Shown: positions 34,401 through 45,435 of the stretch, piece by piece
How positions within the stretch are numbered: the stretch's first letter is position 1
How the letters are laid out: each line of letters starts with the position of its first letter
Notes under the pieces: generated by a model
Seen by the model: only the letters and a program-made list of their open reading frames with translations
What the model was told of the DNA's origin: nothing
Databases searched by the model: none
Translations under genes and position numbers: made by a program
From: Oryzias latipes
Taxonomy: Eukaryota; Chordata; Actinopteri; Beloniformes; Adrianichthyidae
DNA: 64,000 nucleotides
Direction of reading: 5' to 3'
Assembly (NCBI RefSeq): GCF_002234675.1
Contig: NC_019872.2
Coordinates: 10,909,950-10,973,949 of the forward strand

Positions 34401-37400
34401 TGTGTTTAAAATTGAAGTTATTCAGCCTCTCTTGGACATGGCAGCTGCTTCTGGAAGTGGTGCTGCAGCCTTTGAAAGTGCTAATGAACCAGGTAATGAA
34501 CCAGTAATGCTCTAAATGGATATTTAGAAACACAAAACTTCTTTTGAATCTCTTGAAATTCTAGCAAATACTAGGAAAACATTTCTCAAAAAAAATTAAA
34601 TTAAACCATTTTCCTGCAGGCTACTTGCAAACATGTCATGCATTATGTATTGTAAAATTGGATGCTCAAAAGCTTCTGTGTGCTCCACTAAACATCATCC
34701 AGGTTCTTCGCCACCTCCAGCCAAAGAGCCAGTTACTGTGGTAACGGCCAACTCCAGCACCACATCTGTTCCTCCGCTGCAGAACTCCGATGCCTTCGCT
34801 GCTGTGGCGCAGCTCTTTCAGACCTCGCAGGGTCAGCAGGTGGGTTTAAACGCAGATGAGTGTTAGCTTTGTCCTAAAGACCCTCTCCGATCATCTTTTG
34901 ATCTATTGCCAAGCATTCCCAGTGGTCTTTTAATTATGATTATGCCGTTTTTAGCTCAAAAACAAACAAAAAAAAGTTGTTTTCTGGGATTGAATTTCGG
35001 CAGCAGCAGATATTCATTAGAGATTTACTTCTGACTTTTGGGGGGGACCATTGCCGTGGAGCAACCCTTTCCCCTCCCCATTGTTGAGAGAGCTCTCTTC
35101 CTTTCTACAGCAAAAATAAGCTCTTTTTCAAACTCTGGTTTTGGTCCTGCGTCACAATTTGAATAAGGAAATACAGCTTTAAGCTGAATTTCCTTCCTTA
35201 ATGTCCTCCATCAGAAAAAGGCCACAAGAACATGTTAAAAACACTAAAAATGAAATGAGGCCAAATGCCTCACCATTGCGTCCTGATACGGGCGCCGCCA
35301 TGCCGAAACCGGTCAACAGTGGTTGGTCCGAGTCGCTCTGAATCATCGTATCTATGGCAATGGCGACAGTTGTTGCCATTGATACGATGGTTCAGAGCGA
35401 CTCGGACCAACCACTGTTGACTGGTCTCAACATGACGGCGTCCATATCAGGACAAAATGGTACTTCCTATGAGGTAACACGATGAGGGAGGGGTCTAGCT
35501 GTCCACCGTTTTTACAGTCAATGGTTGTCACTTTTTGTACTAAATGTTCACTGTCTTTGGCATTTAGCTTCAACAAATGCTTCAGAACTTCCAGCAGCAG
35601 CCTTTGAAGCCCGAGGCCAACGCGCAGCCCCTTCTCCAAAATGTTCAAACACCAGTCCAAAGTGTTTCCGTTGGCCCGAACGCGGTTGCATCACAGCCCT
35701 CTGTTCCCACTCCACCACCCCCCCAGCCCACACTGTCCACTCAGTCCATCCAGCAGAAAACAGCTTTTGACAAGGTGCTCATAATCTTTCAATGATGTGA
35801 AAAGTTGTATGTTCAGTCAGTGTCAGTTAGTGCTGTTTAGACACATATTGGACAGAGCTCAGCTGCAGAACCATTATGCTAAGTGCAACATCCATCATGC
35901 TTTTCGTTTGTTTAGAAACTTCTGGATCGCTTTGATTATGATGACGAACCGGAGGCTGGAGAAGAAACCAAGAAAGATGAAACCTCCTCGCATGCCCCCT
36001 TGTGAGCATTAAACATATTTTGTATTTTATTTTTTAAATCTCATGTGACTTTGTCTGTTTCATTTTTTATTTGAAGTTTAAAGCTCACATTTTTGTGTTA
36101 ATCATTACAGTATGCAGCAACCCTCAGCTTTCCCCCAGCATGCAAAGCACTTTAATGCACACATGATGAACATGTCACAAGACTTCTCACAACAGGTAAC
36201 TGGAAAAAAAATTTGAAATAAGAAAATGAGTTACCAGAAATACGTCTCTGCTATGCAGAATTCTGCTTTTAGAGCACAATGTTGCATGATGGGATTTTTC
36301 TCAGGTTTCTATACCTCTTAATGTCCAGGTCCAGCCCAGTGGTATTCCATCAGCACAAAATTTTCAGTTCACAATGCCCCCCATGGGTCATCCAGGGCAG
36401 CCTCTCCCTGGTTCCAGTGGGGCTCAAGCCATGACAGGAGGATACCCTCCCCAAAATGCAGCTCAGCATAAACAGGTAATTTTATGTTAGAACGCAACCA
36501 AGAAGTACTAATACTACCTGTTTAGCTAAAATGAGTTCCTTTCCGTCAAGGTTTTTCAACTCTTTAGCTTCTTAGGTTTTAATGTAAACATAAACACCGT
36601 TGTTAATATCACTTTCTTGATGAATCAGGATTTATCAATGGAAGCTGACCATACCTCAATGAGAGATGGGAGACATGGTCGAAGATCTCGCTCAGGTTCC
36701 AGGTAAAAAAAACAAAACAGAAAAACCTCTGAAAATGGCACGCCGTGCAGTCGGCTGCCAAATCCACGCTCAAATGAATCTTTGCCCCCCTTTGATCATC
36801 TGTCTTTTTTGTTTTAGATCCCCAAAGAGGAGAAGGTCACGCTCCAACTCCCGTTCACGCCGATCCAGGCACCGGCGATCCCGCTCCCGCTCCAGAGACC
36901 GCCGTCACCATTCCCCGCGCTCTCGCTCGCAAGAGCGCCGAGAGAGGGAGAGGGAGAGGGAGCGGCGGCAGAAAGGCCTTCCTCCTCCCAAAAATGAGGC
37001 CGTGAGCAGTGAGTCAAGCCAACCCATAATAGAAATGGTTCATTGTTCTGGCTTTACCGCTTTTTCTGTTGTGGCTTCTAACTTAAAAAAACAAAAACAT
37101 TTTTCTCTTTTAATATTATAACCCTTCCTTTTCTGTTTCAGTTTGCAGTACAACTCTGTGGGTGGGGCAGTTGGACAAGAGAACACAACAGCAAGATGTT
37201 GCATCCTTACTCGAAGAATTTGGACAAATAGAATCTATCAATGTGAGTGGATTTATTCTACATTTAACACAGATGTCAATTCCAAAACAGTTCCTAGCAA
37301 ATACCTTAAAGGCTTTGTGTTTGTGTGTTATAAAAACTACTCCAAATTGTTTTATCTCAACTGGGGAACCACACCGCAAAAACTGAATCTTAAAAAAGTA

Positions 37401-40400
37401 AAAAGTCTCTTGTTTGAAGAAAAACAGTCTTATTTTGGGCCTCGCAAGAAAGATCATCTTATGAAGAAAGATTTTCAATAGCAAAATAATCTTCGTATGA
37501 GAAAACACGTCCTAGTGACTAGAATGTTTTTCTTAAAAGAAGAATTCTTGGTAGGAGCATTTTTCTTAAAAGACTAGAAGATCTTTGCTCATTTAAAGTA
37601 AACGTTAGTCTTCATTTTCTTTCTTAGTTTCTTCTTCTTGAGGTTATCATAACTTAAGTGGTGGTTTTAAATTGCCAAATACATTTCTGTTAGGCCTGCA
37701 CAATATACCGCAAATTTATCGTTATCGCAATATCCAGCTCTGCAATATGCATATCACAAAAGACAGCAGAAATCGCAATAAATCATAAACCTTAAATGTG
37801 TTAAAACAATCTTATGGCAGCTTGAAGCATTTAACGAATCAAATAAATCACTTCATGCATTTGACCAATCGGATGGACGTCTTCACCTTGTTGACCAATC
37901 AGAAGGAGGCCTATTATGTTAGATGTTTGTCTCCTATGTCGTCGAGGGTCATTAGGAGTATAATTTTTAAACTGTTGCAATGAAATGGGAATGATGTTTT
38001 TGGTTGTTTTGCTATTGCTTTATATACCGCAAATTATACCGTTATCGCAATATTAATCTCAAATATCGCATATCGCGAGTTTTTCCTCATATCGTGCAGC
38101 CCTAATTTCTGTATATGGATATTTATATTTATTAGTCTTGTAATAGACTAATAATGACCTACCCAAAGTGTATTTCACCCTTTCCCCAATGGTGTCTTAT
38201 TTGAAAACAGCGTTCTTGTTGTTTAAAATCGGTCATTCTACATAAAAAAGCATCCTTAGTCTAAATCATTGCTCGCTTTGATGTCTTTGAAAGTTTAGTT
38301 TTCAACTTTAAATTGGTGGATTTGTACCATAGGGAAAAGTAGTTATTTCAAGTATTGGTGGATTTGTTGCTGTTTTATTTTTTTTTTTAGGAAGAATTTA
38401 TTTTAAAAGGTTCAATGTTAAAATGATCAGCTTACCTGCCATCACAAGATGTTTCCCGCATGATGTGTTTTTTAAAAATTGTAACAAAAGAACTTAATTT
38501 GGTTGCACAATGAAATGAAAATCCTAATGTCTGTATATTCTTTGTCTGTTTTCTCCCCTCTTGTATTCAGATGATCCCACCTCGTGGCTGTGCTTACATC
38601 GTCATGATGCATCGACAGGACGCCTTCAGGGCTTTACAAAAGCTCAGCAGAGGACCTTATAAAGTTAACCAGAAAACAATCAAAGTGAGGGAGCTCGATG
38701 CATTTATATGCACCCTAATAAGATGTTCAAGTACGCACTAACTTTTTTTTTTCTCCAAACTGCAGATTGCTTGGGCTTTGAACAAGGGCATAAAGCCTGA
38801 ATTTAAACAGTACTGGGATGTAGAGCTGGGTGTGACCTGCATACCTTGGTCTAAAGTCAGAGAAGACCAGTTGGAAGAGCTAAAGGAGGGTGGAATGCTG
38901 GATTCAGAAACTCTATCACCAGGTGAATGTTGTTCTTTGTAGCAAAGAAAGAATAAAGGCCATCACTGTTCAATCAACAGAATCTGCAGAGAAGTGTTCC
39001 ATTTCCTTCCATGAGCTTCCCTGTTTGATTACTTTCATTTTAACGGCTGCCTTTCAGAATGGGTTGGCTTACGAAAGACTTTAGACCAATCAGAAGAGCT
39101 CACTCATAACGGTCGCTCTGAGCAACAGCAGAACGAGGAGATGCCAGCGTTACCGGTTTCTTCTGCAGCTGCTGCTCCTCCTGTGCAGGTAAACTCACCT
39201 GAAGTTTGTCTTCAAAGTTTACTATATCTTCAGCTTAAAAACGAAGCCTCGAGTGCACAGTTTGGGTTTGTTACTTCAAAATACTTTCACTGTTATTTAA
39301 GTGACCTTTAGAGACATTCGTCTAATTTCCTTATTTCACATATCATTTAAAACTTCTCAGGTACCTCCCATGCAGCAGCCAGTGGTTGGAATGGGGTCTC
39401 TCCAGCCTCCTGTCTTTCCAGGCCCCATAGGCATGCCTCCACCTTCCTTCACTCCAGGCGTCCCCCCTCCTCCTTTTATTAGACCTGGCTTCAACCCCAT
39501 GCAAATGCCCCCAGGTAACACCTCTTAGCCCCGCGGTTCAACATTCTGCTTATCTCTTTAACTCTTATGTATCTCATCTATCAAAACAAACAAACAAAAA
39601 AAAAGGTAATGTTGGATGTTTTTACCATCCAGACTTCCTTTAAAAATCTTCCTGAGCAAACATGCATGCACTTGATACGGGAAGAGAAAAGTAGAAATGA
39701 TCTAATTTGACAGATTTCTGGCTGATCAGAAATGAACGTGATCACATAAAGAGAAAGATGACAAAAGGAAAAGTGTCACCACATTGATTTAAATTGAAGA
39801 TTTAAAACATGAAACAAAACAAAAAATACATTTTGCTGTTTTTAAATTTCAACATCTGGGCAAAATTTACAGAAACAACACAACATAATGTAGCCCCTAA
39901 TATTTAACATTGCTGTCTAACCAGAGGATTTGGGTAAAAACTTCTTTCTTTTTTTTTGTCCTCCAGGTTTTCCTCCTCCAGGACCGATGTCCTTAGGTCC
40001 CCCGCATTCTTCCAAAGGTCGAGTTGATGATCCTCATCTGGACCCAGCCGGCCTGGGCAACAAGAACAATGATGAAGTCCTTGAGGGCTCCAATATGTTC
40101 AACAACAATATGGCTTCCATGGGTCAGTTTATCAGAAATAACATTCCTGTGTGCACCAAACATCTGGTCATTGTTTAATTTGTTGGGTTATCAGATTTTT
40201 CCAGAAACCTTGGTACACAGTGGTTACCTGTTAGTGAAAAATCGTAATAACGTGACTTTAATTCTCCCACAAAGTTAGTTATCCCCAGCATGTGTCAATG
40301 TTAAATGCAGCAGCCAAAAAAAGGCATTTCAAAAAAGAAAAAACAAATCACTTTCCGTTAAGCCTGGCAGAAGACTGAGTGCTGCTTCTTATGTCAGTAG

Positions 40401-42450
40401 CTAATACTGAAATGCACACCTACATTGCTCTCTAGCAATTGTTGGAAAAATAAACACATGAGCCTATTTATTAAAAAAACCATCACATATAAGTCGCATC
40501 CTTGGCTAAACTATGCAAAAAATGGAAATTATACTTCAAAAAACGCAATACTACTTGATTTTACATTGTGTGTTGTTGAAATGGAGAAGGTAGCAGTGTG
40601 TATCTGAGACAACCACCTCCATGCAAAGTACTAATGGGGCGCAGCGGCAAGTCTTGTGAATTTTTAAATGTTCCCGCATTAGCAAAGCAAGCACTATGAC
40701 TGTTGATGTTTTACTGTTACCCTCTTAGCCATACAGGCATGTAAACAGGCTCAATGTGTAAAAATAGTCAAATACAAAGGAAACACAGGCGATCCTGTTT
40801 ATCACAGGAGTTGCATTCTAAAAATAAGCTGTGATTGGTGAAATCTTCAAATGTTTTAAAGCTGTAAAACTCCTCATTACACACTTTATGCACTTTTCTA
40901 AGACAGACACAAAGAATTTTAAAGTTTTTTCTCTAGTTTAAACTTTTAAAGTTTAAACCTTCAGCATTCTGTCCAGGAGACACAGCATAGATGGGATTGA
41001 TTAACAATGGTCTACAGCCAATCAGGATGCAGAACACATTACACTCTAAAAAAAAATTATCTGTGAAATGATAAGACCATGAAAGGTGAACCGCAGTATA
41101 GTGAGGGAACACTAACACAAATCCTGAGTTTTTTAACGATGTGATTTTAAAACAAGATTTTTTTTTACATTTTTTTTAGGCAACCAGATTGGTGGACCTC
41201 CCGGTGCACCTTTATCTAACCGAGCTCCAGGCCATCTAGTTGGACATCCTGGAGGCCTTTCCGTCGGTCCTCCAGGTGGCCCTCCGGTTGTTGGACCTCC
41301 AGGTGGCCCACCTCTTGGCCCTCCGATTGGACCTCCAGGTGGCCCCCCAGTTGTACCCCCAGGTGCCCTTTCAGGCGGGCATCAGGGAAACATCCAGTCA
41401 CTCTCTGGTGGCCTTCTGGGTGCACGTCCTGGTATAATCCCACTGCAGCGTCCTTCTGTTCCACCGCCTCCACAAATGCAGCGCTTCCCTCCCCCCCATG
41501 GGCCAAGACCTCCTCACCCAAATATGCCTCCCATCCCTCCACAGATGATAGCGAGGGGACCACACCCTCAAATGCTTCTCCATGAGCCCCCTAAAGGAAA
41601 CTTTGGGATTCCCGCTCCACACAATATGAGACCTCCTTTTCCACATGGGCATGGTCCTCCTCCTTCTCAAGGTCCTCCTTCTCAAGGTCCTCCTTCTCCC
41701 TTTATCAGACCTGGGGGTCCTAGAGGCCTGGAAGAGCCAGAAGAAATCGAGGAGAGACCATTTAGAGGGGACAGGCCTGGATTAAGAGATCGTGAGCAAG
41801 AAAGAGACTGGGATCGAAACCGAGATCGAGAGAGGGACAGGAGTTTTGGTGGTGGCCGGCGCCCGTTTGCCGACGGAGGCAGAGGAAGCGCTAATGATAA
41901 AATGGATGGGAGGGAAAGGCTTGGGGGCTGGCAGGAAGATGGAAGCAACCGTGGAGGAGGATGGGACAGAGACAGGGATCGTGACAGAGACCGAGATCGA
42001 CGGGACTGGAGGGAGAAGAGAGGCAGCCTCGACAGAGAACGAGGGAGGGGTGAAGATGGGGAAAGGGATCGAGGGAGGGAGGAGGGCAGCGAAAGAGTCA
42101 GAGGAGAAGCGGCGAGTCGGGAAAGAAGCAGAGGAGATGATGGGAAAGGCGACAAGCCAAGGCGGCCAGAGCGGCGAGAAAGGACCACGCGGTGGGATAA
42201 GGACGATCGATTGGCTGAAATAGTAAATATGGACAGATTTCGGACACCTAACAGCAAAGACCAAACTAGTGTAAATCTTGTGGAGACCACTAAAGTACCA
42301 GAGGTAGTACCCTTTCAAAAGAAGGAAGAACCTGAACATTTAGCTCCGCGCATGGAGTTGACCACTGCAGCAGAAAATCCCGAGCAAACGGAGACCTCCC
42401 CTTCAGCTCAAACCGAGTCTACACAAGCAGACAAGGAAGCCGGCTCTTAG
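31484..42450 (+). CDS. scaf4: SR-related CTD-associated factor 4
   Basis: Nuclear protein that binds the phosphorylated RNA polymerase II CTD and, with SCAF8, prevents premature cleavage and polyadenylation. Nineteen exons: 31484-31513, 33750-33833, 33944-33988, 34069-34230, 34360-34492, 34703-34839, 35568-35774, 35916-36001, 36111-36195, 36305-36475, 36629-36702, 36818-37008, 37142-37242, 38571-38684, 38766-38922, 39058-39188, 39361-39514, 39967-40122, 41180-42450. Total 1162 aa (human about 1147). Domains: CTD-interacting domain at 1-139 (MDAVNAFNQELFSLMDSKPP, then YVVDSIVRQSRHQFG); Arg/Ser-rich segment about 400-450; RRM about 470-545, with LWVGQL as RNP2 and GCAYIVM as RNP1; then IAWALNKGIKPEFKQYWDVE, a hallmark of SCAF4/SCAF8. 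Residues 590-920 are Pro/Gly-rich and about 924-1070 are Arg/Asp/Glu-rich. SCAF8 was considered; GQLDKRTQQQDVASLLEEFG favours SCAF4. The intron 1 carries a LINE insertion, and introns 6 and 13 carry foldback and hAT elements. Confidence 0.96.
32050..32095 (+). repeat. LINE/SINE 3' tail in scaf4 intron 1
   Basis: TTTCCCACGTGTGGGATCAA, then TAAAG and a GATTCT repeat. This is the kind of hairpin-plus-short-repeat tail used by fish non-LTR elements. The body upstream is not recognisable. Confidence 0.5.
32307..32382 (+). repeat. Left copy of a 76-bp target site duplication
   Basis: Begins ACTAGGGCAGCC and ends GATGATGGATGGA. It is identical over 76 bp to 33046-33121; the two copies bracket the LINE fragment. 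Confidence 0.9.
32383..33045 (+). mobile_element. 5'-truncated non-LTR retrotransposon (LINE), reverse transcriptase C-terminal end
   Basis: Starts within a frame reading LNAVEMRCLRSMCGVTRMDR, then RRTG-like and LGWFGHVERM motifs, typical of the C-terminal end of LINE reverse transcriptase proteins. The frame breaks at about 32585; the following frame continues with VSGVRMRGRPRMGW and RRALNARGM to a stop near 32757. A GC-rich 3' UTR follows, and the element ends in TAATAATAAAAAAA. Orientation is the same as scaf4. It lies in scaf4 intron 1. It is dead: the 5' part is absent and a frameshift is present. Confidence 0.85.
33046..33121 (+). repeat. Right copy of the 76-bp target site duplication
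   Basis: Directly follows the A-rich tail of the LINE. Identical to 32307-32382 at every base. Confidence 0.9.
34880..35165 (+). repeat. Dispersed repeat family A, copy 3 (scaf4 intron 6)
   Basis: CCGATCATCTTTTGATCTATT near the left end, TTATGATTATGCCGTTTTTA, then GGGGGGGACCATTGCCGTGG. These are in the same order as the copies at 44655 and 51440. The coding-like half is absent here. Confidence 0.6.
35271..35462. repeat. Near-perfect foldback (about 90-bp arms) in scaf4 intron 6
   Basis: The left arm 35281-35360 and right arm 35373-35452 are inverted complements with about ten mismatches, and the similarity continues about 10 bp further outward. The loop is 12 nt at 35361-35372. The arms hold CAACAGTGGTTGGTCCGAGT and its complement exactly. 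Such structures are foldback MITEs, and the transcript would form a long hairpin. Confidence 0.9.
37371..37610. mobile_element. Second MITE copy of the 23606 type, scaf4 intron 13
   Basis: Begins CCGCAAAAACTGAATCTTA and shares AAAGTAAAAAG, CTTATGAAGA and AAGAATTCTTGGTA with the hunk intron 5 copy. The right terminus is not found. Confidence 0.55.
37691..38104. mobile_element. Non-autonomous hAT-type element, scaf4 intron 13
   Basis: Terminal inverted repeats TAGGCCTGCACAATAT (left) and ATATCGTGCAGCCCTA (right), the TAGGGCTGCACGATAT type common in fish. Flanked by a perfect 8-bp target duplication ATTTCTGT (37683-37690 and 38105-38112), the length made by hAT transposases. No transposase. Confidence 0.85.
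40425..40620. repeat. Partial copy of dispersed repeat family D, scaf4 intron 18
   Basis: ACATATAAGTCGCATCCTTGG and CTATGCAAAAAA recall the end of the family at 63045-63555. Short and diverged. Confidence 0.3.
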
Positions 42451-44450
42451 GCCTTCAGACATAAACGAAAGGCTATAACGTTCAGGATCAACCGTGTCAT
42501 AAATTATTTTAAAGCAAAACCTGTTTTTCAGGTCGGAATAAACCATTTCTGGGTTAAAAGGACATTTTCTGTAAACAGATCACTCCCACACACTTTGTTA
42601 GACAGGTAGGTTTTTTTTTCCAGCATCAGGTGATGTGAAAGAATTGGACTGCATCTCAAAACAAACAAGGCGTAGTGAATTATTGGCTACTAACTCTAGT
42701 TTTTCCTTTCATTTTAATGTAGCATTTGCATTAAAAAACAACTTTTCTTTTTGAAATTCTTTTATTTTTTCTATCTTTATTTTTTGTGGAAGAAAAGTGG
42801 CTAAAATGATGTGAGTCACTTTATTAATGGGAAAAAAACATTTTTAACCAAGTTCATTTTTTTTCCTTTTAGAAAAATGTCTTTCGTTTGCTAAAATGTC
42901 AAACACTGAATATCATCTCAGATTTTTTATAAATAGAGGCTCCGTTGTTTTTTTTCTAGGTTGTGTGTTTAGTACGAAGTTGTCAATGCAGTGCCATCAT
43001 AAGGAGTAAACGAAATACATTTGGGTATTGAATATTAGAAAGGGGTGGTACCAACAGGGAAATGCATACTTTTTGTTTAAAAACTTCACATTCAGCTTTA
43101 TGATGAAGTGGTTTCCCTTTTTTTGGTACACATTTGAGTCAACTATGATCAGGAAAAAAACAAACTGCTCTAAATGTGCTATTTTTCTGGTTGCTGAAAA
43201 ATCTGTCGTGGTCAACTGTGGTCCAAACGTTTATGTTCATAATCCACAGATTTATGCTGAGTGTTTAAAATGCATTCCCACTACTATAAAAAGAAATTCA
43301 GAACAAAAAACAGAGTGCAGACTTATCCGGTAGGATCCTTTATGTCAGACGGTTGTAAACATTTCTTTTGCCATTTTAATACATTTCCAAATTAATAAAA
43401 AACTATTCAATTTTTCTATTAGACACCATTGATGTAGCATCTTCTTTTAATTTCTGTTTCTTAATGACATTTTCCCTGTGCAAAAATGTTTGACTACACA
43501 CCAATTTGTATGGTTTTAGGTCAAACTAGCCTTGAGCAAAAGCTTCATTTATATATTGTGCTTATACAGTCAAGTGGCATTTTACTTGCATGAAAATTGG
43601 AACAGACAAAATGTTAAAAAAAACCTCAATGTTCTAGAAGTGATAAAACTTTTCGTTATACAGGTTGTTTTGGCAATTGAACTGTGCTTAGGTTTTATGA
43701 AAAATCTATTCTAAAGTGAAGTGCAGTCAAAATCGCATTGGGAATGAGTTTTGTCTCATCACATTCTGCCTTGTGGGTTTTCCATTCTTCTGTTTAGGAA
43801 CAGTGAAGGTGAAGTTATAATCTAGATGTGCAAAAATACACGTGTCGCTTAGGATTTATGAGTATTGTCTGCATACTTTTACAAGTTTACCTTTTGAGTT
43901 TATCTTTTGGTCTTGAAGAAACTTTTTCCCCAAAGCCAAAAAATCCCCAATTTATTATTATTATAATTTTTTTCTACCAAATCTTCCCCCGGGTTCATAG
44001 AGTTGGATTGAAGGACTTGGTTTACAGCTGTCACTTTTCATATTTTTGAATCATTTTAATACGTTTCATTTTGATCACCAGATTTAAAAACAAACAAACG
44101 AACCTCCCCACTCCTCCTTAGGTTAATGCAAAGGCAGCAAGTGTGGAACTACAGTACTAATTTGATGAATGGAAGGGTATTGTTGCCTTGGACACTGCTG
44201 TAAATATGCTTCTTTCACTGATGACTTTAAAGGTGTTATGGTAATTGTTGTTAATAATGTTACATGTTCAATCCAAGATGAAATGCAGAAGGAACAACAC
44301 GCATTTGTTTGCTTTAACATTTTTAAATCCTAGTGGTTTGAGAATTGACTGATGTTTTTATGGCTTGTTTAAAGTACAGAAGACATGGACATAAATATGT
44401 CAATGTTTCAGCCACAGGAAACTTTTTAATAAACTATTTTTGTACCAAAA
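42451..44450 (+). other. Probable 3' UTR of scaf4 with candidate poly(A) signals
   Basis: About 2 kb of AT-rich, T-run-rich sequence after the scaf4 stop without a clear repeat. AATAAA occurs at 42537-42542, 43394-43399 and 44428-44433. The last, followed by a GT/T-rich stretch (GGTTTTTGTGTCC), looks like the best distal site; alternative polyadenylation is possible. Inferred. Confidence 0.45.
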
Positions 44451-44654
44451 TGGTTTTTGTGTCCTGTATTTTAACCCATGGTCACATCTTATTTTGCTTG
44501 AGCAGAGAAAGTCATCTGTAAAAAAAGGACAATTTGGGATGACCGACAGTCTTTGATGATGGAAAAATATTTTTTGAACGTGTTTCACTTTTGCACTAAT
44601 CTATGCAGAAAAATTTTCTCATTTTAAAATAAATGGGAATCTCAAATAAATTAT

Positions 44655-44880
44655 TAAAGTTGCAGTCCAATCATCTTTTGATCTATTTTAACGTCAGTTA
44701 TGTTGCTTTTAGGCGATTTTTTTTTATGACGTAGTTTCTGCAGAGTGGCAGACGTTCATCCAAAATTCTTCTGAGTTGTGACTGGCCAGACACTAACTGC
44801 TATTGCTAGCAGTTAGTGCTAGCCATAGCAAAGAAAATAGCAGTTAGTGAGCCTGCCCTATTTTCCCATCATCTTTTACA
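44655..44880 (+). repeat. Dispersed repeat family A, copy 4, upstream of sod1
   Basis: GTCCAATCATCTTTTGATCT, TATGTTGCTTTTAGGCG, then GAGTTGTGACTGGCC. A 14-bp inverted pair, CACTAACTGCTATT (44791-44804) and AATAGCAGTTAGTG (44836-44849), lies in its right part. Confidence 0.6.
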
Positions 44881-45229
44881 CAAAAACATTTATTTTCCAT
44901 ACAAATGTTGAAAAATAGAAGATTGTGTGCCAGATTAATCTTTTGGGGGGGAAACAACTTAATTTATTGTTCCTGGAAAGATTTAAGAGATTCAAGTTAG
45001 AATTGTTCAATGATATGGGGTATAAAAACTTGATAGATTTTTCAGCAGCAACTGATAAGTTGCTGTTATCTGACCAGAACCAAAGTTGTTTTTGTTTAAA
45101 AGAGTGCAAAAACTATTCTTATTATTCTGATTGTTTTCAAACATAAACAATATTTCTATATAAAAATCTTTTATAGATAAAATTTTTACAAAAATGTATT
45201 AACCGCAATTAAAGATATTAACATTAATA

Positions 45230-45435
45230 ATTAAACTTCACATGCAATTCGTACTCCCATGATTCATAGCTTTTTTACTTCTGGAATCTTCTTCGACCAA
45301 TCCAAACAGACTATTTGACATTCATCTCGGAATCTGATTGGCTATTTCCAACTTGAGCCCGCCTACAAAGCCTCGCCTTTCATAACTGTAATTGGTCGCC
45401 TTTTCCTAGCAGTGTCTTGAGAGACTTGAGCAAAA
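45230..45435 (+). promoter_or_regulatory. Promoter and 5' UTR region of sod1
   Basis: Contains ACCAATCC near 45297, CTGATTGGC near 45333 and AATTGGTCG near 45391, that is, CCAAT boxes in both orientations, plus a GC-richer stretch (GCCCGCC) near 45357. The start codon context is AAAAATGG. The region lies between an older repeat copy (ending near 44880) and the gene. Confidence 0.45.

Noticed and set aside
41682-42339. Long open frames of 185-202 codons antisense to scaf4 exon 19
   Set aside because: Shadows of the Arg/Asp/Glu-rich coding strand; Ser/Leu/Pro-rich with no motif of their own.
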